Below are positions 25,712-37,750 of a DNA stretch of 64,000 nucleotides, piece by piece. A program made the translations under genes and the position numbers. Source of the DNA: Corella eumyota (Eukaryota; Chordata; Ascidiacea; Phlebobranchia; Corellidae); assembly GCA_963082875.1 (NCBI GenBank), contig OY720097.1, positions 20,840,501 to 20,904,500 on the forward strand, read 5' to 3'. Under the pieces are notes generated by a model. The model did no database searches. It saw only the letters and a list, made by a program, of their open reading frames with translations, and was not told where the DNA came from. Position 1 is the first letter of the stretch; the number at the start of each line of letters is the position of its first letter.

Positions 25712-26800
25712 GTTATTGATAATAGTGCCTACCTTTGAGTTATTGATAAAAGTGCCCGCCTACTGAAATATTGGTCAAAGTGCCTAACTCTAAAAAATAG
25801 GTAAAAGTGCCTACCTTCTGAGGTATTGATAAAAGTGCCCACCCTCTGATATATTGGTAAAAGTGCCTACCGCTAAGTTATTGGAAAAAGTCTTCCTACT
25901 TAAAAAAGTGCCTACCTCTAAGTTATAGGTAAGAGTGCCTACCTCAGAGTCATAGATACAAGTGCCTACTTTAACTAAAAGTGCCTATTTTAAAGTTTTA
26001 GATAAAGGTGCCTACTTTTGAGTTATTGGTAAAAGCGCCTACTTTGAAGTATTAGATACAAGTGCCTACTTCAAGGTTAAAGTGCCTGCCTCTAAGTTAT
26101 ATTTACAAGTGTCTCTTTTAAAGCTCAAGGTAAAAGTGCTCACTTCAAAGTTATATTAAAAGTGCCTTCCCTAAAGTTATAGGTATATATGACCTGCCTA
26201 TGATTTATAGCTAAAAGCCCCTACTCCAAAATTATAGACACGAGTGCACATCTCTAAGGTCTGGTTATATACGGCCTACCTCAGAGTTATAGTTAAAATT
26301 GCCTTCCTTAAAGTTACAGGTAAAGGTGCCTAAATTTAGGGATAGGCACAAATGCCCACTCCGAAATTTATAAGTAAAATGGCCTACTTCAAATTATTAA
26401 GTAAAAGAGCCTAGGTAGGCACTTTAATCAAAGTTATAAAGACAAGTGCCTACCCTAAGTTATAAGTAAAAGTGCTCACCACAAATTAATAAGTAAAAGA
26501 GCCTGCGTCAAAGTTATAAAGACAAGTGCCTACCCCAAAGTTATAAGTGAAAGTGCTTACCCCAAATTAATAAAAATACCTGCGTAAAAGTTATAGATAA
26601 GTGCTTACCTTATAGTTATAAGTGCCTACTTCAAAGTTATAGGTAAAGGTGCCAAATCTAGGTATAGGGACAAGTGCCTACCCCAAAATTTAAGTAAAAG
26701 TGCTGACGTGAAATGAATTAGTAAAATAGCCTATGTCAAAGTTACAAATCAAGTGCCTACCCTTAATTCTAAGTAAAAGTGCCTATCCTTAAAGATATTT
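25712..26800. repeat. Degenerate minisatellite, roughly 27-30 bp unit
   Basis: Around 35-40 imperfect repeats of a unit close to AAGTTATAGGTAAAAGTGCC followed by TACCTC. Units vary in length and sequence, so the array is old. The core AAAAGTGCCTACC also occurs singly in the introns of the neighbouring exon-cassette array (for example near 27895 and 27997), which suggests the minisatellite grew from that sequence. Confidence 0.85.
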
Positions 26801-27299
26801 GCAAGGCGCCTTGCTTAAGATTAACAGTTTCCAAGTTTCTGCCTACCTTAGAGCCCAGCTAAAAAATTAAATTACTGCACCTAAACAAGCATAACAAAAA
26901 ATCAAAACAAAACTGAAACAACAAGAAAACACAAAACAAAAAATAAAGAATGAAAAAAAAATAAAAGTATCGATTTTCGTAGTTAATTAGCAGTAAATAT
27001 CGTAGGTTTGGTGAATAACGACGATATTTCAATTTACCCATACTTCAAGGGTGGGTTCATTAAAGACATCTGAGGTGATGCTTGTCTGATCCAATTTTTC
27101 CAAATGTTTCTTTTGCTTCTTATCCAATTTTCCAAATATTTTTGCTTCAAGTTAACCAAAAATTGCCAAAATTTTTTAGTTTGGTTTTCCTTTATCTTGG
27201 AAAGTTTTTTCTTCCGTAACTTTACGGCTAAATAAACAAATATTTATTATGTTATTAAAAAGATTTAAATTTAAAACATAACTAACTTTTATATGGAAA

Positions 27300-30200
27300 A
27301 AGTGACTTACTTTTGGTGCACACAATGAAAGCATTATTCAACACTTTTTTATCGGGTTTAGGTTATCTTGTTAAAGGTTGGAAGGTTCCTAATAAAAGAG
27401 TAACGCAAGTTTTCAAACAGTTTATCAATATTTTTAATTGGTATATTATTCTTATAAGTCAAAAACTGAGCCAAAAGACTTACATGAGTGTATGCACATT
27501 TCTTGATCTTTATTTATTTGAATAACATAATTTAATCAACAACTGATTTCACCTTTCTGACAGGTTGAAAGGTCACAACTAGATAAACAAGCGAAAATAA
27601 AAATTTTAAATTTTTATCCAGTAAACTACTATTAGACATGTACATTTATTCAATACAGAGACAAAAATATTATGTTAAGTTATTTTTAAAATTAAAAAAA
27701 ATATTTAAATAGAAATATTATCTTACTTTTCGTTATATCTTTCTTATCATTTGTTTAGATTACAATTTCTATGTAAAATATCAATTTCGTTGAACTTAAA
27801 TAAAAATATGTTTGGTAAATTTATAAAAAAGAGCTTTTTTTAAGAAGTTATAAGTTTATACAAAGGCTTACCTAAAAATAAAATAAACAACAAAAGCGCC
27901 TACCCATACTTAAATTGTTCGAAGATGCTAACATTAAAATATTATAACAAGTGGCTACCCATATTTTAATTACTATAAAAGAGTTTAACACAAAAGTGCC
28001 TACCAACCTTTATTTAAACAAAGAAATTTTTATCTAGAACTAATGGGATCACAGAAATAAACTTACCCAAAGAAAGTTTTCGAGTTGAAATTTGTTGTTT
28101 AATCTTACTTAAATTTGGACCCAAGAGGCTAGGTTCAATAACAAAAATTCACTTTCTCAGAAGACTTCTAATACAGTAACTAAAATAATATAAGAATTGA
28201 TTAAATATTTTATATAGTATTCTAAATAGTTATATTATTTCTATTTTACCAAAAATGAGTAAAAGTACATACATAAGTGCACTCACATTTCTTGATACTT
28301 ATTTTTCGATAAAAATGTTTCATTGATAACTGACTTCATCCTCTTGGGAGGTTGAAAGGTCGCAACTAAGAAAACAAGCAAAAAATAGTAATTCAGGTTA
28401 ATATAAAAATTTTAGTTTGATATTTTAAACTAGTAAAATACTTCAACCTGATTTGGTATAGTGGGTTATGAAACAAACTTTTATAACTTATCAATAATAA
28501 ATAATCTAGCAAATTTTAATTAACAAACTATCAGTTAAATAATACAGGGACAAATTAATATAATAAGTAATTTTGTTACCATACTTTTTTGTATATCTTT
28601 GATAGCGTGACATTTTTTTTTTCTCTTTATTTAAGCCAATAGTTTAATCTTACTTAAACTTAAACACAAGATGCTAGGTTCAATAACAATGTCAGTCTCG
28701 GAGACTATAAATAAAAGTTTAAAATGTAATTACAATGCTATAAATTTAAAGACTCAAAATAAAAATGTACTTACTGTGGTGCACACACAAAGAAGGTTGC
28801 AACGGTCTCAAGACAGTCCCAAGAATTGTTAGAAGGCCAATCCAAATGTAAAATTAGACTAGTGGCTACCCAGTATTGAAATATATAGGTTGGTAAATGG
28901 AGATAATATTTCAGTTTCACTTATACCTTAAGTGTAGGTTGAATGAAGACTTCTGAGATAATGCAAAACTGATCCAATTTCGACAACTGTTTCTTTAATT
29001 TATTAATATCCAAAGGCCGATAAAGTTTTTGTTTGGTTACTCCTCGTCTTTGAAAGTTTTTCTTCTTTAAACTTTACAAACTAAAAAAATAAAAGTTTAG
29101 TATGTTATTATAAAAATTTAAATTTAAAACTTAACTAGCTTTTATATTAAAAAAAAAAAAAAAAAAAAAAATTGAAAAAGGGTTTAATTACAGTTTTCAG
29201 CACTTGGGCAAAAGGTCTAGCGACTATAAATAAAAGTTAAAAAAGTATATAATTTGAATGCTTTAAATTTAAAGTCACAAAACATTGAAGTACTTACTTT
29301 TGGTGCACACACAAGAAAAACTTTATTCATTTTTTTTCTTATTGGTTTAGGTTATCTTTTAAGAAAGTTCCTTCACTTTTTTAAAGCTTGGAAGATTTCT
29401 AATATAGTAACGTATGTAAATAGTTAAATTAAATATTTTGAATTCGTGTATTAATTTTATATTATAGTAACTGGGTGAAAGTACTTACATAGGTGCTCAC
29501 AAATTTCCTAATGGTTTTTTTTTATTGGAATATCTTACGGACAACTAACTTCAACTTCTTGGAAGTTAAAAAAGTCAAAACTGTATAAACAAGAAAAACT
29601 AAAAATTTGAAATTAAAATTTTTGTCTAGTGAGCTAGTATTAGACTTAAGTAAGTTTATTTAATACATGGACAAAAATATTATATTACGTAATATTTAAA
29701 AGTAACACAAAAGATTTAAATATAAAATATTACCATATTTTTATGTAGGTCTTTGGTAATGTTTATCTAGATTACATTTTCTGAGTAAAATACCAATAAA
29801 GTAGTGCTGAAATAAAAAAAACCTTTGTTAAATTAAAAGTTTTTTTCTAAAGATGTGCTTCTTTAAAAATATTAGTTAAGTGCTTACTAAGAGTTACGTT
29901 AAACTAAAAAGTGTCTATCCACATTTAAATTTTTATAAACAGGTTTTTTATACAAAAGTGAGCTAGTTGTTAAAACGTACTTAAACTTGGATACAAGAGG
30001 TCGTGTTCAATAACAATGTCTTCAAGGACTAATGGCAAAAGATCTTAAATCTATAAATAAAAGTTTTAAAATGTAATAAGAATGCTTAAGATTTAAAAAC
30101 TAAGTTTAATGTAATAAAAAAAATACCTGCTTTTGATGCACACACAGAAAAAATTTATTTAATTCTTTTTTCGTTGGGTTCAGATTATTTTTAGGTATGT

Positions 30201-32290
30201 TACTTTACTGCTGAAGGGTTAGAAGATTTCTAATAAGAGTAACCCAAGTAATTAAATAGTGCATTGAATATTTTATATAGTATTCTAAATTGTTCTACAG
30301 TTTTTATATTACAAAAACTGAGTCGAACTACTTACGTAAGTGCCCACAGATATCTTGATCCTTGTTTATTCGATTAAATATTTAATCAACAACTCACTTC
30401 ACCTTTTTGACACAATAAAAGGTCACAACTAAATAAATACGCAAAAATTTTAGTTTAAATAAATATTGTATGGATTAATAAAGATACAAAAATATTACGA
30501 TAGTATTTAAATAAAAATATTACCATATATTTATGTATGTCTTTGGTAATGTTTATCTAGATAACATTTTCTGAGTAAACTACCAAGTTTGTTGTGCTAA
30601 AATAAAAATATGTTTGTTTAATTTAAAAAAATGATTTTCTAAATTTATTGGTTTGTAAAATTGCTTACCAAGTGCTACGTTCAACTATAAAACATGACAA
30701 CCCATATTTAAATTAATCTGAGAAGTTTTTTACACAAAGGTACCTAGCAACCATTCATTAAACAGAGAAATGTTTATCAAGAGCTAATTTAGCTACAGAA
30801 AGAAGCTTACCTTGTAAAAAGTTTTGGAGTTGGTTTTAATCAGGTCAGTTGTTGAATTTTGCTTAAACTTGAACACATAACACTAGGTTCCATAAAAAAT
30901 GTCTTAAGGTCTCAAGAGCAAAGGTCTTAAAATAGTTCCAGAATTGAAGGGTCTCAAGACTATAAATAAAAGATCTTAAAATGTAATTGAAATGCTTTAA
31001 ATTTAACGACGAGAAATAATAACCTTTTTTACTTTAGGTGCACACACAAAGAAAACATAATTTTTTTTTATAAGGTCGAGGTTATCTTTTAGGTAAGTTA
31101 CTTCACTTTCTTAAAAAGCTGAGTAAACAAGCAAAAATATTAATTTAGATATTTAATAAAATTTTTGTTATATATATTTCAAACTACTTTAATACGGTTC
31201 TAACACAAAAATATTATAAAAAGTGTTAGAAGTAATTATATTACAGAAATAAGCTTACCTAAAGTTAAGTTTTAAAGTTGGTTTTGTTCAACCCAGTTGT
31301 TTACTCTTACTTAAACCTGAACACAAGATGCCTGGTTAATAACAATGTCTCAAAGGATTAGGTACAACAGTCACGAAAAAAATTGGTAAATAAGTCAATA
31401 CAGATAGGCTTGGTAAAGTCTGAGCCGATAGGTCAGCTGCATTAATAGAAGTTTAACATGTTAAATATGAAGATTACCATTTAAAGAAATATGTATATAA
31501 CTTTTTAACTCACTTCTAGTGCCCACACAGAGAAAACGATATCTAATGCTTTTTTATTAGGTATTTTTTAATGACAACTGATTTCACCTTCTTATAAGGT
31601 TCAAAGGTTACAACTGTAGAAACAACCAAAAATAAAAATTAGTTATTAATATTTTTTTTCTTACACGTAAGTGGCTTCTAAGACTTCATTTCCACAATAA
31701 TAAATTTATTTATAGTTAATTTAGTCAAGAAATAAGCTTACCTTATTTGTTCGATCCTTGCTAGGCTTTAAAAAGGGAGGCTTGGTTCAATAACTATGTT
31801 ATAATCGTCTTTAAAGGCTTTGTGATAATGAAAGTAAAAAGGTCTATAGACTGTAAAAAAATGATAAAATTTAGTTAGTATCATGGGGTACTATAAAAAA
31901 ACTTTCATAACCCTTTATTAATAAATAATTTTGTAAAATTTACAAGGGTAATATAAAATGTGCCTACCACGACTTTATTCAAAAAAATATATTTATATCT
32001 TAACTCAATTTGGTTACAGAAATAAACTCACCAGAAGTAAAGTTTTTGGGTTAATTTTAACTAAGCCGGTTGTTCAAGTTTCCTAAAACTTGTACACAAG
32101 GTGGTGGGTTTAATAACTGTCTTCTTGGTCTTAGGTGCAAAGGCAGCGAGAATGTCCAAGAACACAAAACATTTTTCTCTATTCATCAAAGAGGTTGCTG
32201 AGTCAATTAAAAAAAAATAAAAATAAGCATAAATAAAAGCACCTAAAAATGTATATAAAAAGTTTTTACTTGAGTGCACACAAAGAGAAA
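27300..32290 (-). repeat. Degenerate tandem array of exon-like cassettes (possible unrecognised multi-exon gene or its remains)
   Basis: Three kinds of exon-like module recur on the minus strand over 5 kb. Type A ends TTGTGTGTGCACCAAAA before a GTAAGT donor (donors near 27306, 28770, 29293). Type B lies between a (T/C)AG acceptor and a GTAAGT-like donor: 27484-27578, 28273-28365, 29489-29580, 30336-30428, 31514-31613. Type C carries a GTAAGC-like donor in most copies (near 28062, 30811, 31251, 31735, 32026). Type B copies read in one frame as VTFQPVRKVKSVV, ATFQPPKRMKSVINE, LTFLTSKKLKLVVRK and VTFEPYKKVKSVVIKKYL. Type C copies read VIEPSLLGPNLSKIKQQ, VIEPSILCLSLSKIKLL and MEPSVMCSSLSKIQQL. 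Other copies have stops. No known domain was recognised. The array may be a decayed repeat-protein gene, or a repeat family carrying an exon pair. Confidence 0.55.
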
Positions 32291-33969
32291 CTTTCTTGGG
32301 TTGCAGAAATCTTGATTGTTCTTATTTTACGTTCAGTGATTCTGAACAAATTTGCCGAACTAAGAAATTAGATAGATGATTAAATACTAAATCTTTTGTT
32401 CATTATTTTTAATATGTATATTACTTTAAAAATAAAAATCATTTACTTTAAAAACTATACTTATAAGTTTAAATTAGAAAAGAAACACTTACTCAAAAAA
32501 ATTTCACATTTGAAAATAAAACGAGTTTTTAATTATATAATTATATTATGCTTACCATACTCATAGTGATATTTTATTCTGATTCAAGAATTTTTTTGAA
32601 ACGAATTGAACTAGTTTCTTTAAATCTTCTTTTTTAGTATAATTGTTGCTAGCAAAAAAATCTTACCGAACATTTTACCAGCAATGTAATTTAACCTCAT
32701 ATGTAAGTTTTATATATAAACTTAAATAATAACAACAGCTTGTTAAAATAAACAGATATTTTGTACTTCACAGTCCTTAATATTAATTAGGACCATAAAG
32801 TACAAAAGATTTAAGAACTGTAAAAATAAAGTGATTCAAATAAACAATTGTTCATTAAACGAAACAAATTTTAATTAATAAATATTGTACAAAACAAAAT
32901 TTATATATTAAAAAAAATGGATAACAATATAAGATTTTCATGTTTGTATGGATCATGCATATAATAACAATATTTAGAAAATAAATAGACATCTTATGCC
33001 TGATGGCATGCACATTAACTTACTTCTTTTTCAGTCAAGTACCATAACCATAATAGCAATATTTACAATCTTTATACCATGCACACATGCCAGAATGTTA
33101 CCAAGCAAAAATGTGTAAGCTATTCTGTGACACGCCTGTAGCATAATTCTGCGTACGATTTCTAAAAATAGACCCTGTGAAACGACTTAGATTGTTTAAA
33201 AACTTTTGGCACAGAGTCATTTTAATCAATCCTGGGATTGTTTATGGTAGGATATTAAGAAAGACTTGGTAGTGTATATAGCTATGTAAAATTTGGTTTT
33301 GCAGTTAAAAATTAACCTTTAGCAAATTTGAAATTTTTGTTTAAAAAAAAATTTTTTTTAAATCTTTTTTTTTTGAAAAAGAATTTTTTTTGCCTACAAC
33401 ATTTTACATATTTTAATAGTTTTAGTATAATTTTGACCATAAAGATGTTAAGGAATTTCAAAACAATAACATCAAAATATAAGCTTAAATAATTTCATTT
33501 TTTGCATGTTTAATTTTTTTTTTCGGTTTCTAAAAAAAATAAAGAAAAAAGACATTGTGATCACAAAGAATGAACACACTTTAATTAGAAACAAAGAAGT
33601 TTGATTTTGTGTTATAAATGTATAGTAAACATGTGTTATGTTAAGTTTGCCAGGAATAAACTAACATAATCACATCCAGTTAATCGAGTGTTTTTTGCAA
33701 AATATTTCTTGAAGCTTGACACAAGTTTTTTTTAAGTGGTTGGGCTTTGAATTTTCTTTGCGTGGTTATTATTTATTTGTGCTTTAACAATAAGCAATTC
33801 AATAACTAGCTGCTTAGTTAATTTTGCTTGAAAATTTGGTTTCATTCATTTTTTGCCATTTTTCTTTTCCAACAATTTTTTTTAAATTAGTAGTTTGGCA
33901 TGTTTTTATAAGCAGTTTTTTTTTCATTTTTTTCAATTTCATTTTTTTCATTTTCATCTTGTTGTTACA

Positions 33970-34063
33970 TAAAAATAGTTTCTAGTTTTTTTTATGCACA
34001 TTTTTTCTTTTTTGGTTCACCAGCAAAAAACATTTTATTTTTCCTTGATTTTCAATTCATGTA
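33970..34063. repeat. Direct repeat, copy 1 (partner at 34455-34546)
   Basis: Shares AAAAATAGTTT, then GCACATTTTTTCTTTTTT, then TTCACCAGCAAAA, with scattered differences from the partner. The spacing is about 485 bp. Confidence 0.7.
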
Positions 34064-34454
34064 AGTAATTAGCATTGTAGTTTTCCATGATTCTATCAAC
34101 AATTTCCTTTTTCACCTTTTTAAAGGATTTTTAACATGCTTTTAGTGTTTTCAATGTTTTTTCAGAGCAAGTTTTATTTTGTTAGAGCATAACAACAGCA
34201 AAAATAAACCTCAAATCTTAAAAAGAAACGATGTTCAAGTTTTTATACTGCGTATGTCATGAGTAAAACTTTTTACTCAGTATTGCTTTTTTTATATTTC
34301 TTTTCAATGCTTTTTTTATGTACCACAGCAGTATTTTCAGTTGTTCATAAATTCGTTGAAGTAAAATTAGCATAATGTCTGCATAGTTTTTTTGATATTG
34401 CTTTCCATTTCAGATAATTTTCGTTTTATTACTATTTTACTTGATGGTTTCGTA

Positions 34455-34546
34455 AAAATAGTTTTAGGTTTTTTTAGGCACATTTTTTCTTTTTTGATTC
34501 ACCAGCAAAATACATTTCATTTTTTCTTGTTTTTTAATTCATACGT
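34455..34546. repeat. Direct repeat, copy 2 (partner at 33970-34063)
   Basis: Second copy of the T-rich duplicated segment, containing TTCACCAGCAAAATACATTT. Confidence 0.7.
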
Positions 34547-34810
34547 AGAATTGTAACCACTTCATCCCTTTTTTAATATCAGCATATTAATTAGCACTTT
34601 TACTGTTCTCAGGTTTGTTGTCGATTTTACAACATCATAGTTTTTTTGGAGTAATGCTTCTAGAAAGGTTTGTTTTAACGTTTCAACATTTTATTGAACA
34701 AGATAACAAGATATCAGTGCCCAAATGATATCCGATTGCTGTCAGCTCCATATTTTGCAATATCTGTATGTGTTTTTTTTGTGTTAATGTTTTGCAAAAA
34801 AATTGTTTTA

Positions 34811-35012
34811 TATTAAAGCATGTACTCCAGGAACGACCACACTTTAATATCGAAAAGAAATTTTCTAAAAATTATTTATTATTCAATAAAATAATAAAAA
34901 AAAATTTGTATTGTAGCAGGTACTCCAGGAACGACCAGACTACAATAATCAAAAAAAAAAAGTTTTAATATTTTAGTGGGTTCGCCTCGAATGACCACAC
35001 TATATATAATAT
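34811..35012. other. Three tandem hairpins with a conserved loop and covarying stems
   Basis: Copy 1 (about 34811-34850): stem ATATTAAAG/CTTTAATAT around a loop containing GTACTCCAGGAACGACCA. Copy 2 (about 34909-34947): stem TATTGTAG/CTACAATA around the same loop. Copy 3 (about 34969-35010): loop GTTCGCCTCGAATGACCA with a weaker stem. The loop is conserved while both stem sides change together between copies 1 and 2. No known RNA family was recognised. Confidence 0.45.
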
Positions 35013-35517
35013 TTAAAAAAAAAAATTTAAACTTCTTATATTTTGATTTATTGTTAATAAAAAATAATTTAGTTATGGACTTAACATCATTTTCAGTATT
35101 TTTTTTTGCAAATTTATAAAGAGAGATTAAACGAGTTGCTTTTTTTTAACAACTAGTTTTTTTTTATGTATATAAATGTTGTTTAGTAAAAAAATTCTTA
35201 TTATTCTCTAAATTTTGTCATATTTAGTTTTTTCCCAAAATTTTTTTTTTGATTAAGTTCTAAAAATAGGTCAGAATATATTAAACTAGATTGCATTACA
35301 TGGCTATAAGTTGAAATACCAATCATTGTATCATAATTTTGACATAAATTTGTACATAATTTTTATTTTTTTAATAAAAGATTAATAATTTTTTTTTTTT
35401 TTTTATAATTTAGAAACTCTTTTGCTTATTTTATGTTATCCCACCAAAATTAAACAATCCCATGACAGTATTCTAATTTGAAACAATTTTTTGGATTTTA
35501 ATGTTTTTTTTGTAAAT

Positions 35518-36376
35518 TTAACACTCCATGCCAAAAGCGTTTAAACAATCTGTTGCCGTTTCTACGTAGAGGTCTATTTTTAGAATGCGCAGCAGCATGT
35601 ATGCTACCTGCGGACCACAAAATAACTTAGCCATTTTCGCAGGCAAAAACATTCTTGGAATGTGCACAGAGTACAAAGAATTATAAAGATGCCACATGGC
35701 TATGTTACTCAACTGAAAAGATGTCAGCAAGGTGAATGCCACAAGGAATATAGCATATATTAGGTCCAAACATGTTACTTTATACATAAAACATAAAGAC
35801 ATGAAAACACATACTGATATCCGTTAATTAAACTAACAATTAGCACTAATAAAAAAGTTAATCTGGTTTTATAGTGAATGTAAATGCCATATGGTAACAA
35901 GAAGAACATAAAACAAATTATAGATATTTTTATCAATATTTACAAAGCTTTTATATCTAGAAAACAAAATTGTGCTAGGGTTAATAAATTGTCATTTTGG
36001 TAGATATAAATATATCCCTCTTGTTTTTATATGACATGCACATCCACTATTAACCTGTTAGGCAAAGGTGGGCACAGTTATTTAAAAAGTTAACCTTAGT
36101 GAGTGTTAATAACCACCTATTCCGTTAATTGCTAAATTTAAATTTATTATTAAAAAAAATAAGAATAACAAACTGATACTAACAGTAAATATTGTCAGAA
36201 ACCTAGCAGGATTAAATGATTTTTAGAGTCCCTTTAAACATTTTAGAGTCACTTTAAAAAGGTTTATTGCTCATCTTTGCCAAGTCATAACTTTTAATAA
36301 CATAAAAAAATAAGTAAAATCTTACCTAGTCCGAAAAGTAGGGCAGCGTGTACACACAAGATTAAAATTTGGAAAC
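35518..36376 (-). CDS. Last two exons of an unrecognised membrane protein
   Basis: Two minus-strand exons join in phase: 36326-36376 (donor GTAAGA) and 35518-35813 (acceptor ...GATATCAG, stop TAA at 35518-35520). Together they encode about 115 residues. Two or three hydrophobic segments are visible: FQILILCVHAALLFGL, running into VCVFMSLCFMY, and LDLIYAIFLVAFTLLTSF. A mostly polar C-terminal part with five cysteines follows. Upstream exons in the required phase were not found between 36377 and the inverted-repeat arm at 37239. This may be a gene fragment captured or left inside the inverted repeat, or exons lost to decay. No family was recognised, and a chance pair of splice sites is possible. 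Confidence 0.4.
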
Positions 36377-37238
36377 CTGTATAAGCACAAACACAATCAT
36401 GCCAGATCATGTCGTAAGTGCCCTATTTTCCAGACTATGTCCCTACCACATTTTGGTTGTAAAGAAAGTGTATGCATTCAACCGTCTCAGTCCAGGTCCT
36501 GATAATCCAATCATGTTTTGAAGATCTTTTAAATAACAAAATGTTAAATAAATAATAATTTTTGAAAATATAAACATTAAAGTATATCATGTATGTAGCT
36601 GGTTTAAAAATTCAATTTGCGAAAATAACAATTTTTTATACGACGTTTGTCTATCTATAACTTTTTGTTTTCCTTTTTTATTATCTTTTTACAAAATTAA
36701 CTTTTATACCTTATTGAAGTATTTCCATTTATTGATATACGACTTGTCTTATTGATTCTTTACAGGCTCCGGTAAATATAGATTAATATTATTTATTAAC
36801 ATTCTTAAAAAATCAATAAATCACTAACAAAATAGAAAATTTAGCTTATGTTATCAGTAAAAAGCGAAAAAACTTTTCAAAAAAGCGCCGATTTCGTACC
36901 TTTTACTGATAACGATACCACGTGACAAAAAAGAAAAAAATTTATAAAAATTAGTGTTTCCCCAATAAAAGTTTAGTTTTTTTTTAATTTTTAAACTATA
37001 ATGTTCTGTTAAAAAACCTTATTAAAATTAAGTAAAATTGATAATGCTGTTTAAGCCTTTTAATCCAAAGTTTTTAATCTATTTTTGAGTTTCAACCTTG
37101 CGTAATATTTAAAATATCAAAAGTTAAAAATTGGAATAAAATTAAGAATTAATAATAGGTTGCCTAATATAGTCTACATTAATATAAGCGACTGTAACTT
37201 ATGATATATAAGTTTTTAACATATGGAAAACAAATGTA
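36377..37238. other. Gene-free AT-rich stretch
   Basis: No gene or convincing splice-linked ORF was found. A CCACGTGA site lies near 36920. Confidence 0.5.
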
Positions 37239-37499
37239 CGATTGCAAATTCAATTTACTTTGGCGTCGTGGCAATAAAAATGTGGCACACAAGGGTTATG
37301 ACGTCATTTCCGCCTAAAAATTATTATCATATATCGTTATCTGCCGCGTATAGTTTTCTACATTTGATGTACCACAGATGGTTGTATGTTAACCTTATCC
37401 TATTATCGTACCAACATAACATTCTGATGACGTCACCATAAGTGACGTCAATAAAAAATTTAAAAAAATAATAATTAAAAAAATCAAAACACTCCGCAC
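37239..37499 (-). repeat. Right arm of the 261-bp inverted repeat
   Basis: Reverse-complement partner of 25303-25563, from CGATTGCAAATT to ATCAAAACACTCCGCAC. Sequence similarity stops abruptly at CACTCCGCAC on the outer side, which may be the element end. No clear target-site duplication is visible. Confidence 0.85.
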
Positions 37500-37750
37500 T
37501 TTGCACAATAACTCCGCCTTTTACATAGTGCCATATTTTAAAACGTGGTTTAAAAGTGAGATCGTTAGAAATCAGCTTTTAAAATGATTTTTGTTAATTT
37601 AAATTTGTTTAGCCTACTAAACACTTATGTTTTTACAATAATGGCCAGCTTATAGATAACTTTTTAAATTGCATACATATAGCATTATTTAAATAGTACT
37701 ACTCACAACTAGTTGACAACCATAGACACAACTAATGTTCCAAATTCAGC

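Larger units (their letters stand above)
32300..34750. other. AT/T-rich gene-free stretch with a duplicated segment
   Basis: No gene was recognised. The plus strand is notably T-rich from about 33300 to 35420. It contains a direct repeat of about 93 bp (33970-34063 and 34455-34546). On the minus strand both copies of that repeat read FAGExKKKKCA then stop, but the surrounding frame is broken. Confidence 0.5.

Noticed and set aside
25712-26800. CRISPR-like repeat array
   Set aside because: This is a eukaryotic genome. The repeats are degenerate and abut without unique spacers, as in a minisatellite.
34768-34968. A 66-aa plus-strand ORF over the hairpin triplet
   Set aside because: Composition is low-complexity Lys/Asn/Phe, and the frame is not kept across the three hairpin copies.
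25303-37499. Polinton or other large virus-like element bounded by the inverted repeats
   Set aside because: No polymerase, integrase or capsid coding sequence is visible between the arms.
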